A stretch of 64,000 bases of DNA from Pedobacter nanyangensis (GTDB taxonomy: Bacteria > Bacteroidota > Bacteroidia > Sphingobacteriales > Sphingobacteriaceae), in contig NZ_QMHO01000009.1 in NCBI RefSeq assembly GCF_003313505.1, forward strand, positions 109,568 to 173,567. Reading direction: 5' to 3'. This document shows positions 48,201 through 57,290 of this stretch, one piece after another. Positions within the stretch are counted from its first letter, which is position 1. Every line of letters starts with the position of its first letter. The notes under the pieces were generated by a model. That model ran no database searches. It had not been told where the DNA came from and saw nothing but the letters and a program-made list of their open reading frames with translations. A program made the translations under genes and the position numbers.

Positions 48201-48295
48201 ATCAACAAAATGATAATGCTAAGATTAACCATTAAGTTGACGTGTTATGCAACAAGTAAAAGAACCCGACATCCTTATTATTACACAACAATTAT

Positions 48296-48892
48296 TTAAG
48301 CACTCCATTCGTTAATCAAACATACGGTCATTGATCTTGGGCCATGTGCCCCCAAAACTAGCGACTGTTCTATATCAGCTGTTTTTGAGGGCCCTGCTAC
48401 AAAAACACCATAACCATATGCATCCTGTCCAATTGTTTCATAAGCCTGATGCATCGTGGCAACAAAGGCTTTTACCGAAACCAATATAATTAGGTGTTGG
48501 GCAATAAATGGCAATACCCGCTGCAAGATATTTCGCTCTGGCAACCAACAGGCACCATTTTCTGCAACTGCAATATCAGCGCTTAGCACTGCCAGCGATA
48601 CATTGGCTAAATGGTGTGGATTGGTATCAATAACGTTTAAACCTTCTAATTTTGACAATTCGGCTAGACTGGATAAAACACGACCTCCCTGCCCAAAATT
48701 CTCATTGATATAACTTTGAACTTCTTGCAGGTGATCTAGCTCTACAAACTTCCCACCTACATTACCAAGTGCCAATGCAAATTTGTTTGGAAGATCTTCT
48801 GCTGACTGAGGGATATTGATATCAACAAATGATATAAAATTAGGCTGATTTGCCTTTACTGCTCTTAATATGCGTGCTTTACTCGTAACCAT
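48296..48892 (-). CDS. lutC: L-lactate utilisation protein C (LUD domain)
   Basis: A 198-residue cytoplasmic protein of the LUD superfamily, third subunit of the LutABC L-lactate oxidation complex. Recognised by VLSADIAVAENGACWLPE, HQAYETIG and the closing segment VAGPSKTADIEQSLVLGAHGPRSMTVCLI, which is characteristic of LutC. One base separates it from lutB. It is the last gene of the PUL3 operon and is followed by the terminator at 48167-48200. Confidence 0.9.
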   Translation of the reverse strand: MVTSKARILRAVKANQPNFISFVDINIPQSAEDLPNKFALALGNVGGKFVELDHLQEVQSYINENFGQGGRVLSSLAELSKLEGLNVIDTNPHHLANVSLAVLSADIAVAENGACWLPERNILQRVLPFIAQHLIILVSVKAFVATMHQAYETIGQDAYGYGVFVAGPSKTADIEQSLVLGAHGPRSMTVCLINEWSA

Positions 48893-48893
48893 A

Positions 48894-50264
48894 TTATCCG
48901 TTATTTTTTGCTCTTTGTTTGTACCACTCCCTAAAAGATTGTTTGGCTGCTCTTGGCATTTCTCTTTGATGATACCAAGGGTTCAATTTATTGTTAAAAA
49001 GATATGGGCCAATCATCATCAATCTGCGTCCTACTTTACCTACCCAAGCAAATAAAGATGGATGGGCGAACAAAAAGCTCATTGCTTTCATTGCCCATTT
49101 TTTCTTCGCATCTACATAACCTGCGCCAACCAATTCCTGTCGCCATTGATAAAGCTGGTTATGAATATCAATTTTAACCGGGCAAACATTAGTGCAAGAA
49201 CCACATAAAGTGGAAGCAAAAGGCAAATCCGCATGTTTTTTCATATCCAGATTGGGCGCCAGAATAGAGCCTATGGGCCCCGAAATAGTGTATTGGTAGC
49301 TATGGCCTCCACTTTTTCTATAAACGGGACAAGTGTTCATACAGGCTCCGCATCGAATACATTTTAGAGCGTTCCTAAAATGATCCCTCCCCAATTGCTG
49401 GCTCCTACCATTATCAACCAATATGATGTGCATTTGCTGGCCCAAACGGGGAGTCCTGAAATGGCTGGAATATGTCGTAATAGGCTGTCCGGTTGCACTG
49501 CGAGCCAACAACCTCAAAAAAATTCCCAAATGCCTGCGCTGGGGAATAATTTTTTCGATACCCATTGATGCAAGGTGAATATCTGCCAAGTGCGCTCCCA
49601 TATCTGCATTGCCCTCATTAGTGCAAATCATGATCTCTCCAGTTTCGGCTACGGCAAAATTAACTCCCGTTAGAGCTGCCCTTCTAGTCAAAAAAACATT
49701 CCTCAAATCTTGCCTAGCGGCTTCGGTCAATACTTGGGGGTCTGCCTCACCAGCAGGCGTATCCAAATGTTCATGAAACAGTTCCCCTATTTCTTCTTTC
49801 TTTTTATGGATACAAGGCAAGACAATGTGACTTGGCGGTTCCTTTGCCAACTGCACAATCCTTTCTCCCAAATCCGAATCGATGACCTCAATTCCATTAT
49901 TTTCCAAAAAAGTATTCAAATGGCATTCTTCTGTAAGCATCGACTTACTTTTTACCATTCGGTTAATGCCATTTCCCTTTAAAATTGACAAAACAATCTC
50001 ATTATGTTCGGCAGCATTGGCAGCCCAATGTACCTTTACGCCATTGGCTAGCGCTTTTGCCTCAAACTGTTCTAGGTATGCACTCAAATTAGAGAGTGTA
50101 TGCTGCTTAATCTGCGAAGCATTTTCTCGTAACAGCTCCCATTCTGGTAATGTATTTACAGCTTTATCACGCTTTTGACGTATCCACCAAAGGGTTTCAT
50201 CGTGCCAATTTACCCGCTGTTCATCAGCATTGAAAATGGCCGACAGCTCAGAATGATCTTTCAT
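48894..50264 (-). CDS. lutB: L-lactate utilisation protein B (iron-sulfur, LUD domain)
   Basis: A 456-residue cytoplasmic subunit of the L-lactate-oxidising LutABC system, converting L-lactate to pyruvate. A LUD domain (about 60-290; AVAETGEIMICTNEGNAD) precedes a ferredoxin-type region with two cysteine clusters, CIRCGACMNTCPVY and LCGSCTNVCPVKIDIH, expected to bind two [4Fe-4S] clusters. The C-terminal part ends REWYKQRAKNNG. It lies 11 bases after lutA and 1 base before lutC. Confidence 0.93.
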   Translation of the reverse strand: MKDHSELSAIFNADEQRVNWHDETLWWIRQKRDKAVNTLPEWELLRENASQIKQHTLSNLSAYLEQFEAKALANGVKVHWAANAAEHNEIVLSILKGNGINRMVKSKSMLTEECHLNTFLENNGIEVIDSDLGERIVQLAKEPPSHIVLPCIHKKKEEIGELFHEHLDTPAGEADPQVLTEAARQDLRNVFLTRRAALTGVNFAVAETGEIMICTNEGNADMGAHLADIHLASMGIEKIIPQRRHLGIFLRLLARSATGQPITTYSSHFRTPRLGQQMHIILVDNGRSQQLGRDHFRNALKCIRCGACMNTCPVYRKSGGHSYQYTISGPIGSILAPNLDMKKHADLPFASTLCGSCTNVCPVKIDIHNQLYQWRQELVGAGYVDAKKKWAMKAMSFLFAHPSLFAWVGKVGRRLMMIGPYLFNNKLNPWYHQREMPRAAKQSFREWYKQRAKNNG

Positions 50265-50275
50265 TGATTATCTAA

Positions 50276-51016
50276 TTAACTGGCATTTAAAATTTCTGCG
50301 ATATGAATGACCTGCACTCCACTTCCCTGTCTTTTTAATATCCCCTCCATGTGCATGAGACAAGACAAATCAACTCCGGTAATGTATGTAGCTCCGTTGG
50401 CAATATGATCTGCAACCCTATCCTTCCCCATTTTTACAGAAACGGCTTCTTCTGTAACACAAAATGTACCGCCAAAGCCGCAACATTCGTCTTTGCGAGA
50501 AAGTGTAACCATTTCTAGCGCTTCTACCATATGCAGTAGCTGTAAAGGTTTGGAAAATGCTGGCGCTACCAATTCGCTCATTTGCGCTAATTTCAACCCT
50601 CTCAAACCGTGGCAACTTTGATGCAAACCTACCTTATGCGGAAACCTCGCTTTCAAGTCCTGTACTTTCAATATGTCTACTAAAAACTCTACTAGCTCGT
50701 ATATCTTCGCCTGTATTTGTTTTGCTTTCTCTGGATACTTTGATGAGTGCAAATGATCTTTCAGGTGCAGTGCACAACTTCCAGATGGGCAAATGATATA
50801 ATCGAAATCAGCAAAGTTTTCAGTAAACAGTTCATCGCAAGCTTGCGTTAAATGGGCAAAGCCCGAATTTGCCATCGGCTGGCCGCAGCAGGTTTGCCTT
50901 TCGGGGAAATTTACTTTCACCCCTAGTTTTTCTAGCAATTCTAATGTTGCTATGGCCGCCTTGGGGTAAAACTGATCTACATAGCAGGGAACAAATAATC
51001 CTACGGTCATCATCAT
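50276..51016 (-). CDS. lutA: L-lactate utilisation protein A (Fe-S oxidoreductase)
   Basis: A 246-residue CCG-domain protein of the LutABC L-lactate oxidation system. The two CCG motifs are seen as CCGQPMANSGF (about 42-52) and CCGFGGTF (about 178-185), with GLHQSCHGLRGL between. Three consecutive ATG codons (51016, 51013, 51010) make the exact start uncertain. The first ATG directly abuts the GH50 stop, so lutABC is joined to the PUL3 operon rather than having its own promoter in an obvious gap. Confidence 0.93.
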   Translation of the reverse strand: MMMTVGLFVPCYVDQFYPKAAIATLELLEKLGVKVNFPERQTCCGQPMANSGFAHLTQACDELFTENFADFDYIICPSGSCALHLKDHLHSSKYPEKAKQIQAKIYELVEFLVDILKVQDLKARFPHKVGLHQSCHGLRGLKLAQMSELVAPAFSKPLQLLHMVEALEMVTLSRKDECCGFGGTFCVTEEAVSVKMGKDRVADHIANGATYITGVDLSCLMHMEGILKRQGSGVQVIHIAEILNAS

Positions 51017-53161
51017 TTAGTAATCGATATAATCAGTGTACGGCGATTTGTTCTTTTGCGTTGTTTTACCCTGTCTTGTTTCATACAAACGATAACCAAT
51101 TTCCCTTATTTTTGCGATGGTTTCCCAATATGGGGTATCACAGATATCCACCATCCCAACTTGAAAATTCTCGCCATCAAACCTGCCAGTAGTAGCTTGG
51201 TCTGCAAATTGGTGCCAATGTGTGCCAATGATACTTGGATGCCTTAAAGCCGATTTCACATAGTTGAAGTAGGCCTGTCCTCGTTCTTCTTGATTTTTAG
51301 TTTTGATTAAACTGGGATGAAAAAGCCCTCTATCCAAAGCTCCAAAATGGAATTCGCCAATTAACACGGGCTTATCCAGATTGTTTGGCAGTTTAAAATT
51401 ATCGAGTGTTTGTGCGTAAATGTTATAGCTCATCACATCGCAATATTTAGCGCCTATGGTAACCGCATTAATATTCGACCTTGCAAAGCGACAGCCCAGA
51501 TAAAGTTTATTTGGTGCCACTTTTTTAAACTCGGTTCTTACTTTTTTGAAATATTCTTCGGTTATTGCTTTGCTAAAGGCAATGCAATCTACTTTTGAAC
51601 CTAAAGGAGCTTTTTCTCTACTTTCCAATAGCAACTGCCAATCTTTAAAATTAGTTTTCCAAACGGTATTTAATTGCTGTATGGTTTTGTATTTGGTTTT
51701 AAGTGTTTTTACAAAAGCTATTTTTGCCGCCTGTGTAGCTGGCGACTGTAAAGTCCATTCGGCCAAAGTGGCTTCTTCTCCCCAGTTGATTTCGTTATCT
51801 ACAAAAAAACCTAAACACCATGGGTCGTTCAATTCCTTCTCCCTTTCCAACAGTTGCTTTCTGAAGTGGATGGTAAATTGTGGATCAAAAGGATCGTTAA
51901 ACTTCCACCACATTCCTTTACTACCTTCGATATAAGGCGATTTCAACTCAATTCTATCAGTGTAAACCGTTTTACGCTGCATAAAAATCTGCTTATCCGA
52001 GCTATTGGCAATAGTGTTCAGTCCCCAGCTTTTTAAGCGCTGATGCGCCAAATCTGCATAAATTTCACGCCAATGCTCACCATATTTACGTTTGATATTG
52101 GCCGCTGAGAAATCATAGGTACTGTCAATATTTCTGGCGGTGTAATAGGGCTTCAGCAATTCGTCGTGAGTGGTATAAAATTCAGCAAAGGCGTCATCTT
52201 TTTTGGGCAAACCAGAAAAGTAATGTTTCCTACCATCCAAAGGCGTAATTCCGGCATGTGGTGTTACCCTAACCACACCATGCGACCAAAACAGGTAGCC
52301 TTCTGGATCTACCATCCACCATTTACCATCTATTTTTTCTACGCGAAAGGAACCCGTAGCCTTTAATTTTGGACCACTTTTCCAGCCGCCAAATTTTGAC
52401 CTTTCGATTGGGCCAGGGTATTTTTCTAAATCTGCAAATTCTTTTTGCCCTTGGTCTTTAAGCTCCTGGTCGTTGTGTATCTTCCCGGGCCATTCTTGGT
52501 ACTTGAATTGACCGTACTGGTCTATAAAAGGGAAAAAATCTTTTTCTTGCAAACTCATCCAAGCAGGATTAGCTTGTTTTTCTCCAACTTCGGCTTTGAT
52601 ATAATTGACACTCCAGTTCCAGTTGTACCGAGGTTTATTGACATACACCGATAGCGAAACGACTTCCTTCAAATCTATGTTAGCAATTAGCCCCCATTTG
52701 GTAAAAGGTGTCATCCGCATTCCCACCAACTGTTCATCTATCGCTTTAGAAAAATCATTCGGAAGTGCAATACTCACTTTATTAGTTTGGTTAGGGGCTA
52801 TATATATTCGCTCTAAAAATACTCCCCGCCTTTTGCCCATACTTGCTCCTTTATTTTCCAATACTACGGTCAATGGCAAATCTCCCAACAAATCATGATT
52901 GGTAATTTCAAGTACAAGCTGATTGCATTTAGACAGATCCCAGTTTCCTTTAATTTGGATTCCGGGAGCTTCTTCTTCCTGCTTTGTTTGCACATTGAGT
53001 GCGTTTCCTTGTAACTTTACGATGCTATTTTGTAGTGCTACAATTGAATTAATAGACCTGTCGGTGCCCTTGAAAAAGTAGATGTGGGGCTCTTCTTTAA
53101 ACTTAAAAGCAACAAGCATTAAGCCCAAAACGGCAATAAATAAAAAACGGAAATGGTTCAT
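51017..53161 (-). CDS. GH50-like clan GH-A glycoside hydrolase (beta-agarase family)
   Basis: A 714-residue protein with an N-terminal signal or anchor (FLFIAVLGLMLVAF). A beta-sandwich (about 30-190) precedes the TIM barrel. VEKIDGKWWMVDPEGYLFWSHG is the motif typical of GH50-like agarases. The candidate acid/base is Glu457 in FFVDNEINWG and the nucleophile Glu603 in LIGEFHFGALD, as expected for clan GH-A. GH50 enzymes cleave beta-linked galactose units of agar, but distant members exist outside agar degraders and no other agar enzymes are present, so substrate should be left open. Located between the enolase-superfamily gene (6 bases) and lutA (0 bases). Confidence 0.78.
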   Translation of the reverse strand: MNHFRFLFIAVLGLMLVAFKFKEEPHIYFFKGTDRSINSIVALQNSIVKLQGNALNVQTKQEEEAPGIQIKGNWDLSKCNQLVLEITNHDLLGDLPLTVVLENKGASMGKRRGVFLERIYIAPNQTNKVSIALPNDFSKAIDEQLVGMRMTPFTKWGLIANIDLKEVVSLSVYVNKPRYNWNWSVNYIKAEVGEKQANPAWMSLQEKDFFPFIDQYGQFKYQEWPGKIHNDQELKDQGQKEFADLEKYPGPIERSKFGGWKSGPKLKATGSFRVEKIDGKWWMVDPEGYLFWSHGVVRVTPHAGITPLDGRKHYFSGLPKKDDAFAEFYTTHDELLKPYYTARNIDSTYDFSAANIKRKYGEHWREIYADLAHQRLKSWGLNTIANSSDKQIFMQRKTVYTDRIELKSPYIEGSKGMWWKFNDPFDPQFTIHFRKQLLEREKELNDPWCLGFFVDNEINWGEEATLAEWTLQSPATQAAKIAFVKTLKTKYKTIQQLNTVWKTNFKDWQLLLESREKAPLGSKVDCIAFSKAITEEYFKKVRTEFKKVAPNKLYLGCRFARSNINAVTIGAKYCDVMSYNIYAQTLDNFKLPNNLDKPVLIGEFHFGALDRGLFHPSLIKTKNQEERGQAYFNYVKSALRHPSIIGTHWHQFADQATTGRFDGENFQVGMVDICDTPYWETIAKIREIGYRLYETRQGKTTQKNKSPYTDYIDY

Positions 53162-53167
53162 AACATA

Positions 53168-54331
53168 TTATTTAAAGTACTGAGTTTGGTCTGCTGGTCT
53201 GATGTCTGTTAAATTTCCTTGGTAATGCCGAAGATTTCTGGCCTGGTAAGGGTATTTCAAAATGGCTTCTTCATGGATATCAATACCTAAGCCGGGCGCA
53301 TTGCCAATTAACATTTCTCCATTTTCAAAAACGACTTTTTCTGTACTGATTTCGTTTCTGTAAGGAATATCGTTAGACATGGTTTCTAACAGATAGAAGT
53401 TTGGAATACAGGCCGCCAGCTGCAAGGTTGCAGCATTTGCTATTGGCCCACTTGGATTATGCGGACAAATTGGGATATGATGTGCCTCGGCCATCGATGC
53501 GATTTTTTTGAGTTCCATCATTCCACCGGCGTGGGAGACATCTGGCTGCCAGTAATCGGCACATTCCATCCTCAAATAATCTACAAAATCGTACTTGCTG
53601 TACAATCTTTCGCCACCCGAAACTGGCGTACTGATTTTTTTACGAACCCAGGCAATTCCGGCTTTATCATCTGGTGGGATGGGTTCCTCGAACCATAAAA
53701 TATCAAATTCGGCAAGGGCATTTCCTATTTTTACAGCAGTGGGTACATTGAACCTGCCATGTCCCTCTATAATTAAATGAACCTGATTTCCTACCGCATC
53801 TTTTACTGCTCGGATGCAATCCAAGGCTTCTTTTAAGGCTTTAGGATCGATATTCATATATTCTTTACCAAAAGGGTCCCATTTAAGTGCTTTAAAGCCG
53901 GCTTTAACCGCTATTTTTGCCTTTTCAGCAAATTCTTCTGGTTGTTTTGCGCCGGCAAACCATCCGTTCGCATAGCAAGGTACCGAAGTTCTTACCTTAC
54001 CGCCCAGCAACTGATATACCGGTACGCCAAAATGCTTGCCTTTAATGTCCCAAAGTGCCATTTCTACCCCTGCAAGGGCACTCATCAATACTACGCCACC
54101 TCTCCAATAAGCATCTCTGTAAATATCGTGCACAATGGCTTCTATATCATGCGGATCTCTGCCAATAAGGTATCGCTCCAATTCTTTTATGGCCGTTTCC
54201 ACGGTAAGTTCCCTCATTTCTAGGGTAGATTCGCCTATTCCGTAAATTCCAGCATCGGTAAGTACTTTTACAAAAACCCAATTGGTTCTATACGAATGGC
54301 AAATAAATGTTTTAATTCCTGTGATCTTCAT
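53168..54331 (-). CDS. Enolase-superfamily sugar-acid dehydratase (galactonate dehydratase-like)
   Basis: A 387-residue cytoplasmic enzyme of the mandelate racemase group, which converts sugar acids to 2-keto-3-deoxy sugar acids with Mg2+. Candidate metal ligands are Glu189 (IIEGHGRF), Glu215 (WFEEPIPP) and Glu241 (GGERLY). Candidate catalytic residues are His191 in the same EGHGR motif and His291 in ICPHNPSGP; both positions agree with DgoD-type dehydratases (DFHGR and PHCPLGP). Residue 189 is Glu where DgoD has Asp. The substrate may be a galactonate, fuconate, rhamnonate or related acid. Starts 1 base after the DUF6259 gene. Confidence 0.82.
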   Translation of the reverse strand: MKITGIKTFICHSYRTNWVFVKVLTDAGIYGIGESTLEMRELTVETAIKELERYLIGRDPHDIEAIVHDIYRDAYWRGGVVLMSALAGVEMALWDIKGKHFGVPVYQLLGGKVRTSVPCYANGWFAGAKQPEEFAEKAKIAVKAGFKALKWDPFGKEYMNIDPKALKEALDCIRAVKDAVGNQVHLIIEGHGRFNVPTAVKIGNALAEFDILWFEEPIPPDDKAGIAWVRKKISTPVSGGERLYSKYDFVDYLRMECADYWQPDVSHAGGMMELKKIASMAEAHHIPICPHNPSGPIANAATLQLAACIPNFYLLETMSNDIPYRNEISTEKVVFENGEMLIGNAPGLGIDIHEEAILKYPYQARNLRHYQGNLTDIRPADQTQYFK

Positions 54332-54332
54332 C

Positions 54333-56540
54333 TTATGGTACTTTTTTCCATGTCATTAATCGGATACTTTCGGCTGCCAACGGTTCATTTACCGCCACTG
54401 CGGCTTTGCCCGGCGCTGTTACGGTTTCGAGTACGTAACCCGGAACATTCAAGATAAACGATTGTGCCTTAGCACCATAGTTCCAAATTAGTACGCCCAA
54501 TCTGTTCCCATTCTCAAATGCTTTTGCTACTAACTGAGTGCCGGTAAAATCAAATTTCTTTCCATCTATGTATTTGCCGTGCCATAGTAAGTCGGCATTT
54601 TCACGCTGAAAATCTATAATTGCTTTGGTATAGGCTTTCATCGCGATTGGATCTTGAGAAGTTACCAGTTCCAAATCGGGCTTGCTGATAACATTTGCAT
54701 AATCTTCGGGTTCCGGAATGCGGTTTTCTTTTAAATAACGCACATCTGCAGCATATCTTGATTCCAGCTCCTGACGGAAACCATAAACGGTAGCATAGTT
54801 CAAAATAAGCCTGTTGTTTACCGGAGAAGGATTTCGGGTAGTAGTCAGCATTTCTGGAAAGGTGTACTTGAACATCTCTGGATATACCGAACTGTAGGCC
54901 GTTTTCCCATACTTATCTTCAATTTCCTTTTGTGTAGGCACATAAACGCCATTTTCGTACCCATGAAACCAAGCAACAGCATTGAGTACCACATCACTTA
55001 GTCCTTCAGTCATCACGATAAAATCTGGGTTAATGGTTTTCATGGTTGTAGCAATTTTTCTTAAAAAAGCATATCTATCGCCAGTGTACATCACCTCTGG
55101 TGTTTTATGGTTATGATTGGTAGCATAGCAGTATTTGGGTGCTGTTACTGCAAGCTGATCGTAGATGATACCATCTGCGCCATAATCATTAGCTTCTTTC
55201 GCCAATTGGAGCATCCGCTGGTACCACAAATCGGCACTTAAGCAAGCCAAACCATGAAATCTTGCTGGTGCATCTTTATATTTATGCCATTTTTGGTAAT
55301 CTAACTGCTTATCTTTTTTAACAATGTTGATGGATTTACCGATAGAATCCCAATAGTTGGTTCCATTTTGGTCCATTAGCTGGCCGTTAACATAAATAAT
55401 GGAACGTTTACCCGCCTTTTTGATATCAGCTAAGGCTTTAACCAGTGCTTTGTGTCCACCCATTAAAGTATCGGGATAATAATCTGGATAAAAGCGATCG
55501 TGACCTCCATGTGCCCAGCCATACAAACCAATGATATCTAGCCCTCTTTCTACAGAAAGTTTGTTCATTTCATTTAGTGCCGGATAGTCCCACATTACTT
55601 CATTGTTTTGCTGTTTAAGGATGGTCAACATCCAACCCGAAGCGTTTTTTGCCCAAGTTGGCACTTCTACCAAAGGTATTGAAGTATCAAACCACTTGCG
55701 ATAAACATCTGCTGCCTGGTGCCAACTCCCTTTAAAGGGATAAATAACCATTGCAGGAAAATCATATTGGCCTTGGGGATGAATAGCAACCTGATGACTG
55801 AAAGAAAAATCGTATTGTTTTTGCCCCTCCATATAATTTACGTTGAATATTTTCGAACCGTGCTTAACATCGTGGCTCCCCAAGTAAACTCCGCCATTTT
55901 TCCCTTTAAAGGCACACCATTGCATAGTTGCAAATCGAGATGGATAATGTGCCGTTAATCCATAGCTCCCCTTAGCCTTGTTCGAAATCCATGATAAGCC
56001 CCCTTTAAAACTCACTTTCCTGGCAGCTATTTTAGCTGTTGGCGTGGCCACAAATTCTTGGCCTACACCGTTGGGCATTATCAGGTTATAATCTTCCATT
56101 TTTAAGTTTATACCACTTAAAATAGGGCCGTCAAATTCTACCACTACCAGTTTTTTTTCGTTATTGCGTATTTTAGATGACAGGTTAAATTTTTGGCCTT
56201 CGGTAGTGAAAATAATATCAAGTGCTATTTGGTAGCTTTGGGATGCTTTTTTCAATTGCGTATAGCAAACCATAAAACCTCCTGCTATTTTTTTAATGGT
56301 AGGGGCTTGTCCTGAGCTTTGCAGCAAGATGGTGTCGAAATTTTGTTCTGGGTCTTCCAGTTTTAGTTTCCATTTCAAATCTGACGGAGAAGTGGCCGGC
56401 AAACCATTGTTAAAGTTCAGTTGGATTTTTCCTTTTGCATAGCTAAGCTTACCCGAGGAAGTATTTAACGAGTGGCTGTCCTGTTGGGCAAAACCGGAAA
56501 ACGAACCCATCAGTAATAGCAGTATTGTTGCAAATCTCAT
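54333..56540 (-). CDS. DUF6259-type putative glycoside hydrolase
   Basis: A 735-residue secreted protein (signal peptide ending SGFAQ). The first ~270 residues are a beta-sandwich (with the MPNGVGQEF segment), followed by a TIM-barrel-like region with WMLTILKQQNNEVMWDYP, GLYGWAHGGHDRFYPDYYPD, ADGIIYDQLAVTAPKYCY and IVMTEGLSDVVLNAVAWF, which I recognise as the DUF6259 pattern; a beta domain ends the chain. The layout recalls clan GH-D alpha-galactosidases and relatives. The Asp of GADGIIYDQ and the Glu of MTEGLSD are candidate catalytic residues. Activity is unproven. In the PUL3 operon between the MBL-fold gene and the dehydratase. Confidence 0.65.
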   Translation of the reverse strand: MRFATILLLLMGSFSGFAQQDSHSLNTSSGKLSYAKGKIQLNFNNGLPATSPSDLKWKLKLEDPEQNFDTILLQSSGQAPTIKKIAGGFMVCYTQLKKASQSYQIALDIIFTTEGQKFNLSSKIRNNEKKLVVVEFDGPILSGINLKMEDYNLIMPNGVGQEFVATPTAKIAARKVSFKGGLSWISNKAKGSYGLTAHYPSRFATMQWCAFKGKNGGVYLGSHDVKHGSKIFNVNYMEGQKQYDFSFSHQVAIHPQGQYDFPAMVIYPFKGSWHQAADVYRKWFDTSIPLVEVPTWAKNASGWMLTILKQQNNEVMWDYPALNEMNKLSVERGLDIIGLYGWAHGGHDRFYPDYYPDTLMGGHKALVKALADIKKAGKRSIIYVNGQLMDQNGTNYWDSIGKSINIVKKDKQLDYQKWHKYKDAPARFHGLACLSADLWYQRMLQLAKEANDYGADGIIYDQLAVTAPKYCYATNHNHKTPEVMYTGDRYAFLRKIATTMKTINPDFIVMTEGLSDVVLNAVAWFHGYENGVYVPTQKEIEDKYGKTAYSSVYPEMFKYTFPEMLTTTRNPSPVNNRLILNYATVYGFRQELESRYAADVRYLKENRIPEPEDYANVISKPDLELVTSQDPIAMKAYTKAIIDFQRENADLLWHGKYIDGKKFDFTGTQLVAKAFENGNRLGVLIWNYGAKAQSFILNVPGYVLETVTAPGKAAVAVNEPLAAESIRLMTWKKVP

Positions 56541-56556
56541 AAAGTGATATTTTAAA

Positions 56557-57288
56557 TTATAGATTAAATATTTTAGCAGTTCCGGGCTTCATCAGCTCGC
56601 ACTGTAAGCCAAGTTCTGTGGTAGATTGATAGAAAAAATCAGGCGCTACGGTATTCGATTCGAACATGCCGTAGTGCATAGGCACAACAGTTTTTGGACT
56701 TAATGCTTTCACTACCTCAACGGCTTCTACATCAGTCATATTCCCCAATTTTCCGTTGATGCAAATCATCATTAAAGACAGGTTTTCTGGCATCTCCTTT
56801 TTTAGCAGGGGAATGAGTTCAGGATCTAACAAGGTATCACCAGAAATATAGATCTGATGTTTTTGATAACTGAAAACAAAACCAGTGGAGTATGCATCGG
56901 TATGAAAAGCGGGTACGGCATTTACGCTAAAAGTGCGTGAATAAAATACTTCGCCTTTATTTAGTACCTGAAACTGCTTCGGATCAAAACCTAACTTAAC
57001 GTAGTGTTCTGCTACACTGCTTGGCCCTATAAATTTGCACGTTGGATATTGGTTCGTCAATGCGGTCACTGTTTCTTCGTCGAAATGATCGGCATGGTCG
57101 TGGGTGAACAGCACATAATCTGGCTGTAATTCTTCTGGAGCAATTGGAATTGCTATCATTCGCTCTATCCCTCTTGCAGCCAAACTATTTGACAAATATG
57201 GATCTACAACCACCTTTGTCCCATCAAATTCGAACAAAAAGCCACCCTGTCCTAACCAAATTACTTTTAAGGTTTCCATTTTTCCCAT
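56557..57288 (-). CDS. Metallo-beta-lactamase-fold hydrolase (UlaG-like)
   Basis: A 243-residue cytoplasmic protein with MBL-fold metal ligands THDHADHFD (about 62-70), SGDTLLDPELIPLL and MHYGMFESN. The UlaG group includes L-ascorbate-6-phosphate lactonase, so this could be a sugar lactonase acting between the neighbouring dehydrogenase and dehydratase, but UlaG-like proteins have many roles. The frame also allows a GTG at 57291; the ATG at 57288, 2 bases past the SDR stop, is preferred. Confidence 0.75.
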   Translation of the reverse strand: MGKMETLKVIWLGQGGFLFEFDGTKVVVDPYLSNSLAARGIERMIAIPIAPEELQPDYVLFTHDHADHFDEETVTALTNQYPTCKFIGPSSVAEHYVKLGFDPKQFQVLNKGEVFYSRTFSVNAVPAFHTDAYSTGFVFSYQKHQIYISGDTLLDPELIPLLKKEMPENLSLMMICINGKLGNMTDVEAVEVVKALSPKTVVPMHYGMFESNTVAPDFFYQSTTELGLQCELMKPGTAKIFNL

Positions 57289-57290
57289 CA

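Larger units (their letters stand above)
47884..48295. other. Intergenic region between the histidine kinase and lutC
   Basis: A 412-base region on the kinase upstream side and lut operon downstream side. It contains the lut operon terminator (48167-48200) and a perfect 12-base palindrome at 48067-48078. No exact TAnnTTTG element for the kinase was found by eye. A frame at 47912-48121 (+) has no recognisable content and is not called. Confidence 0.5.
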
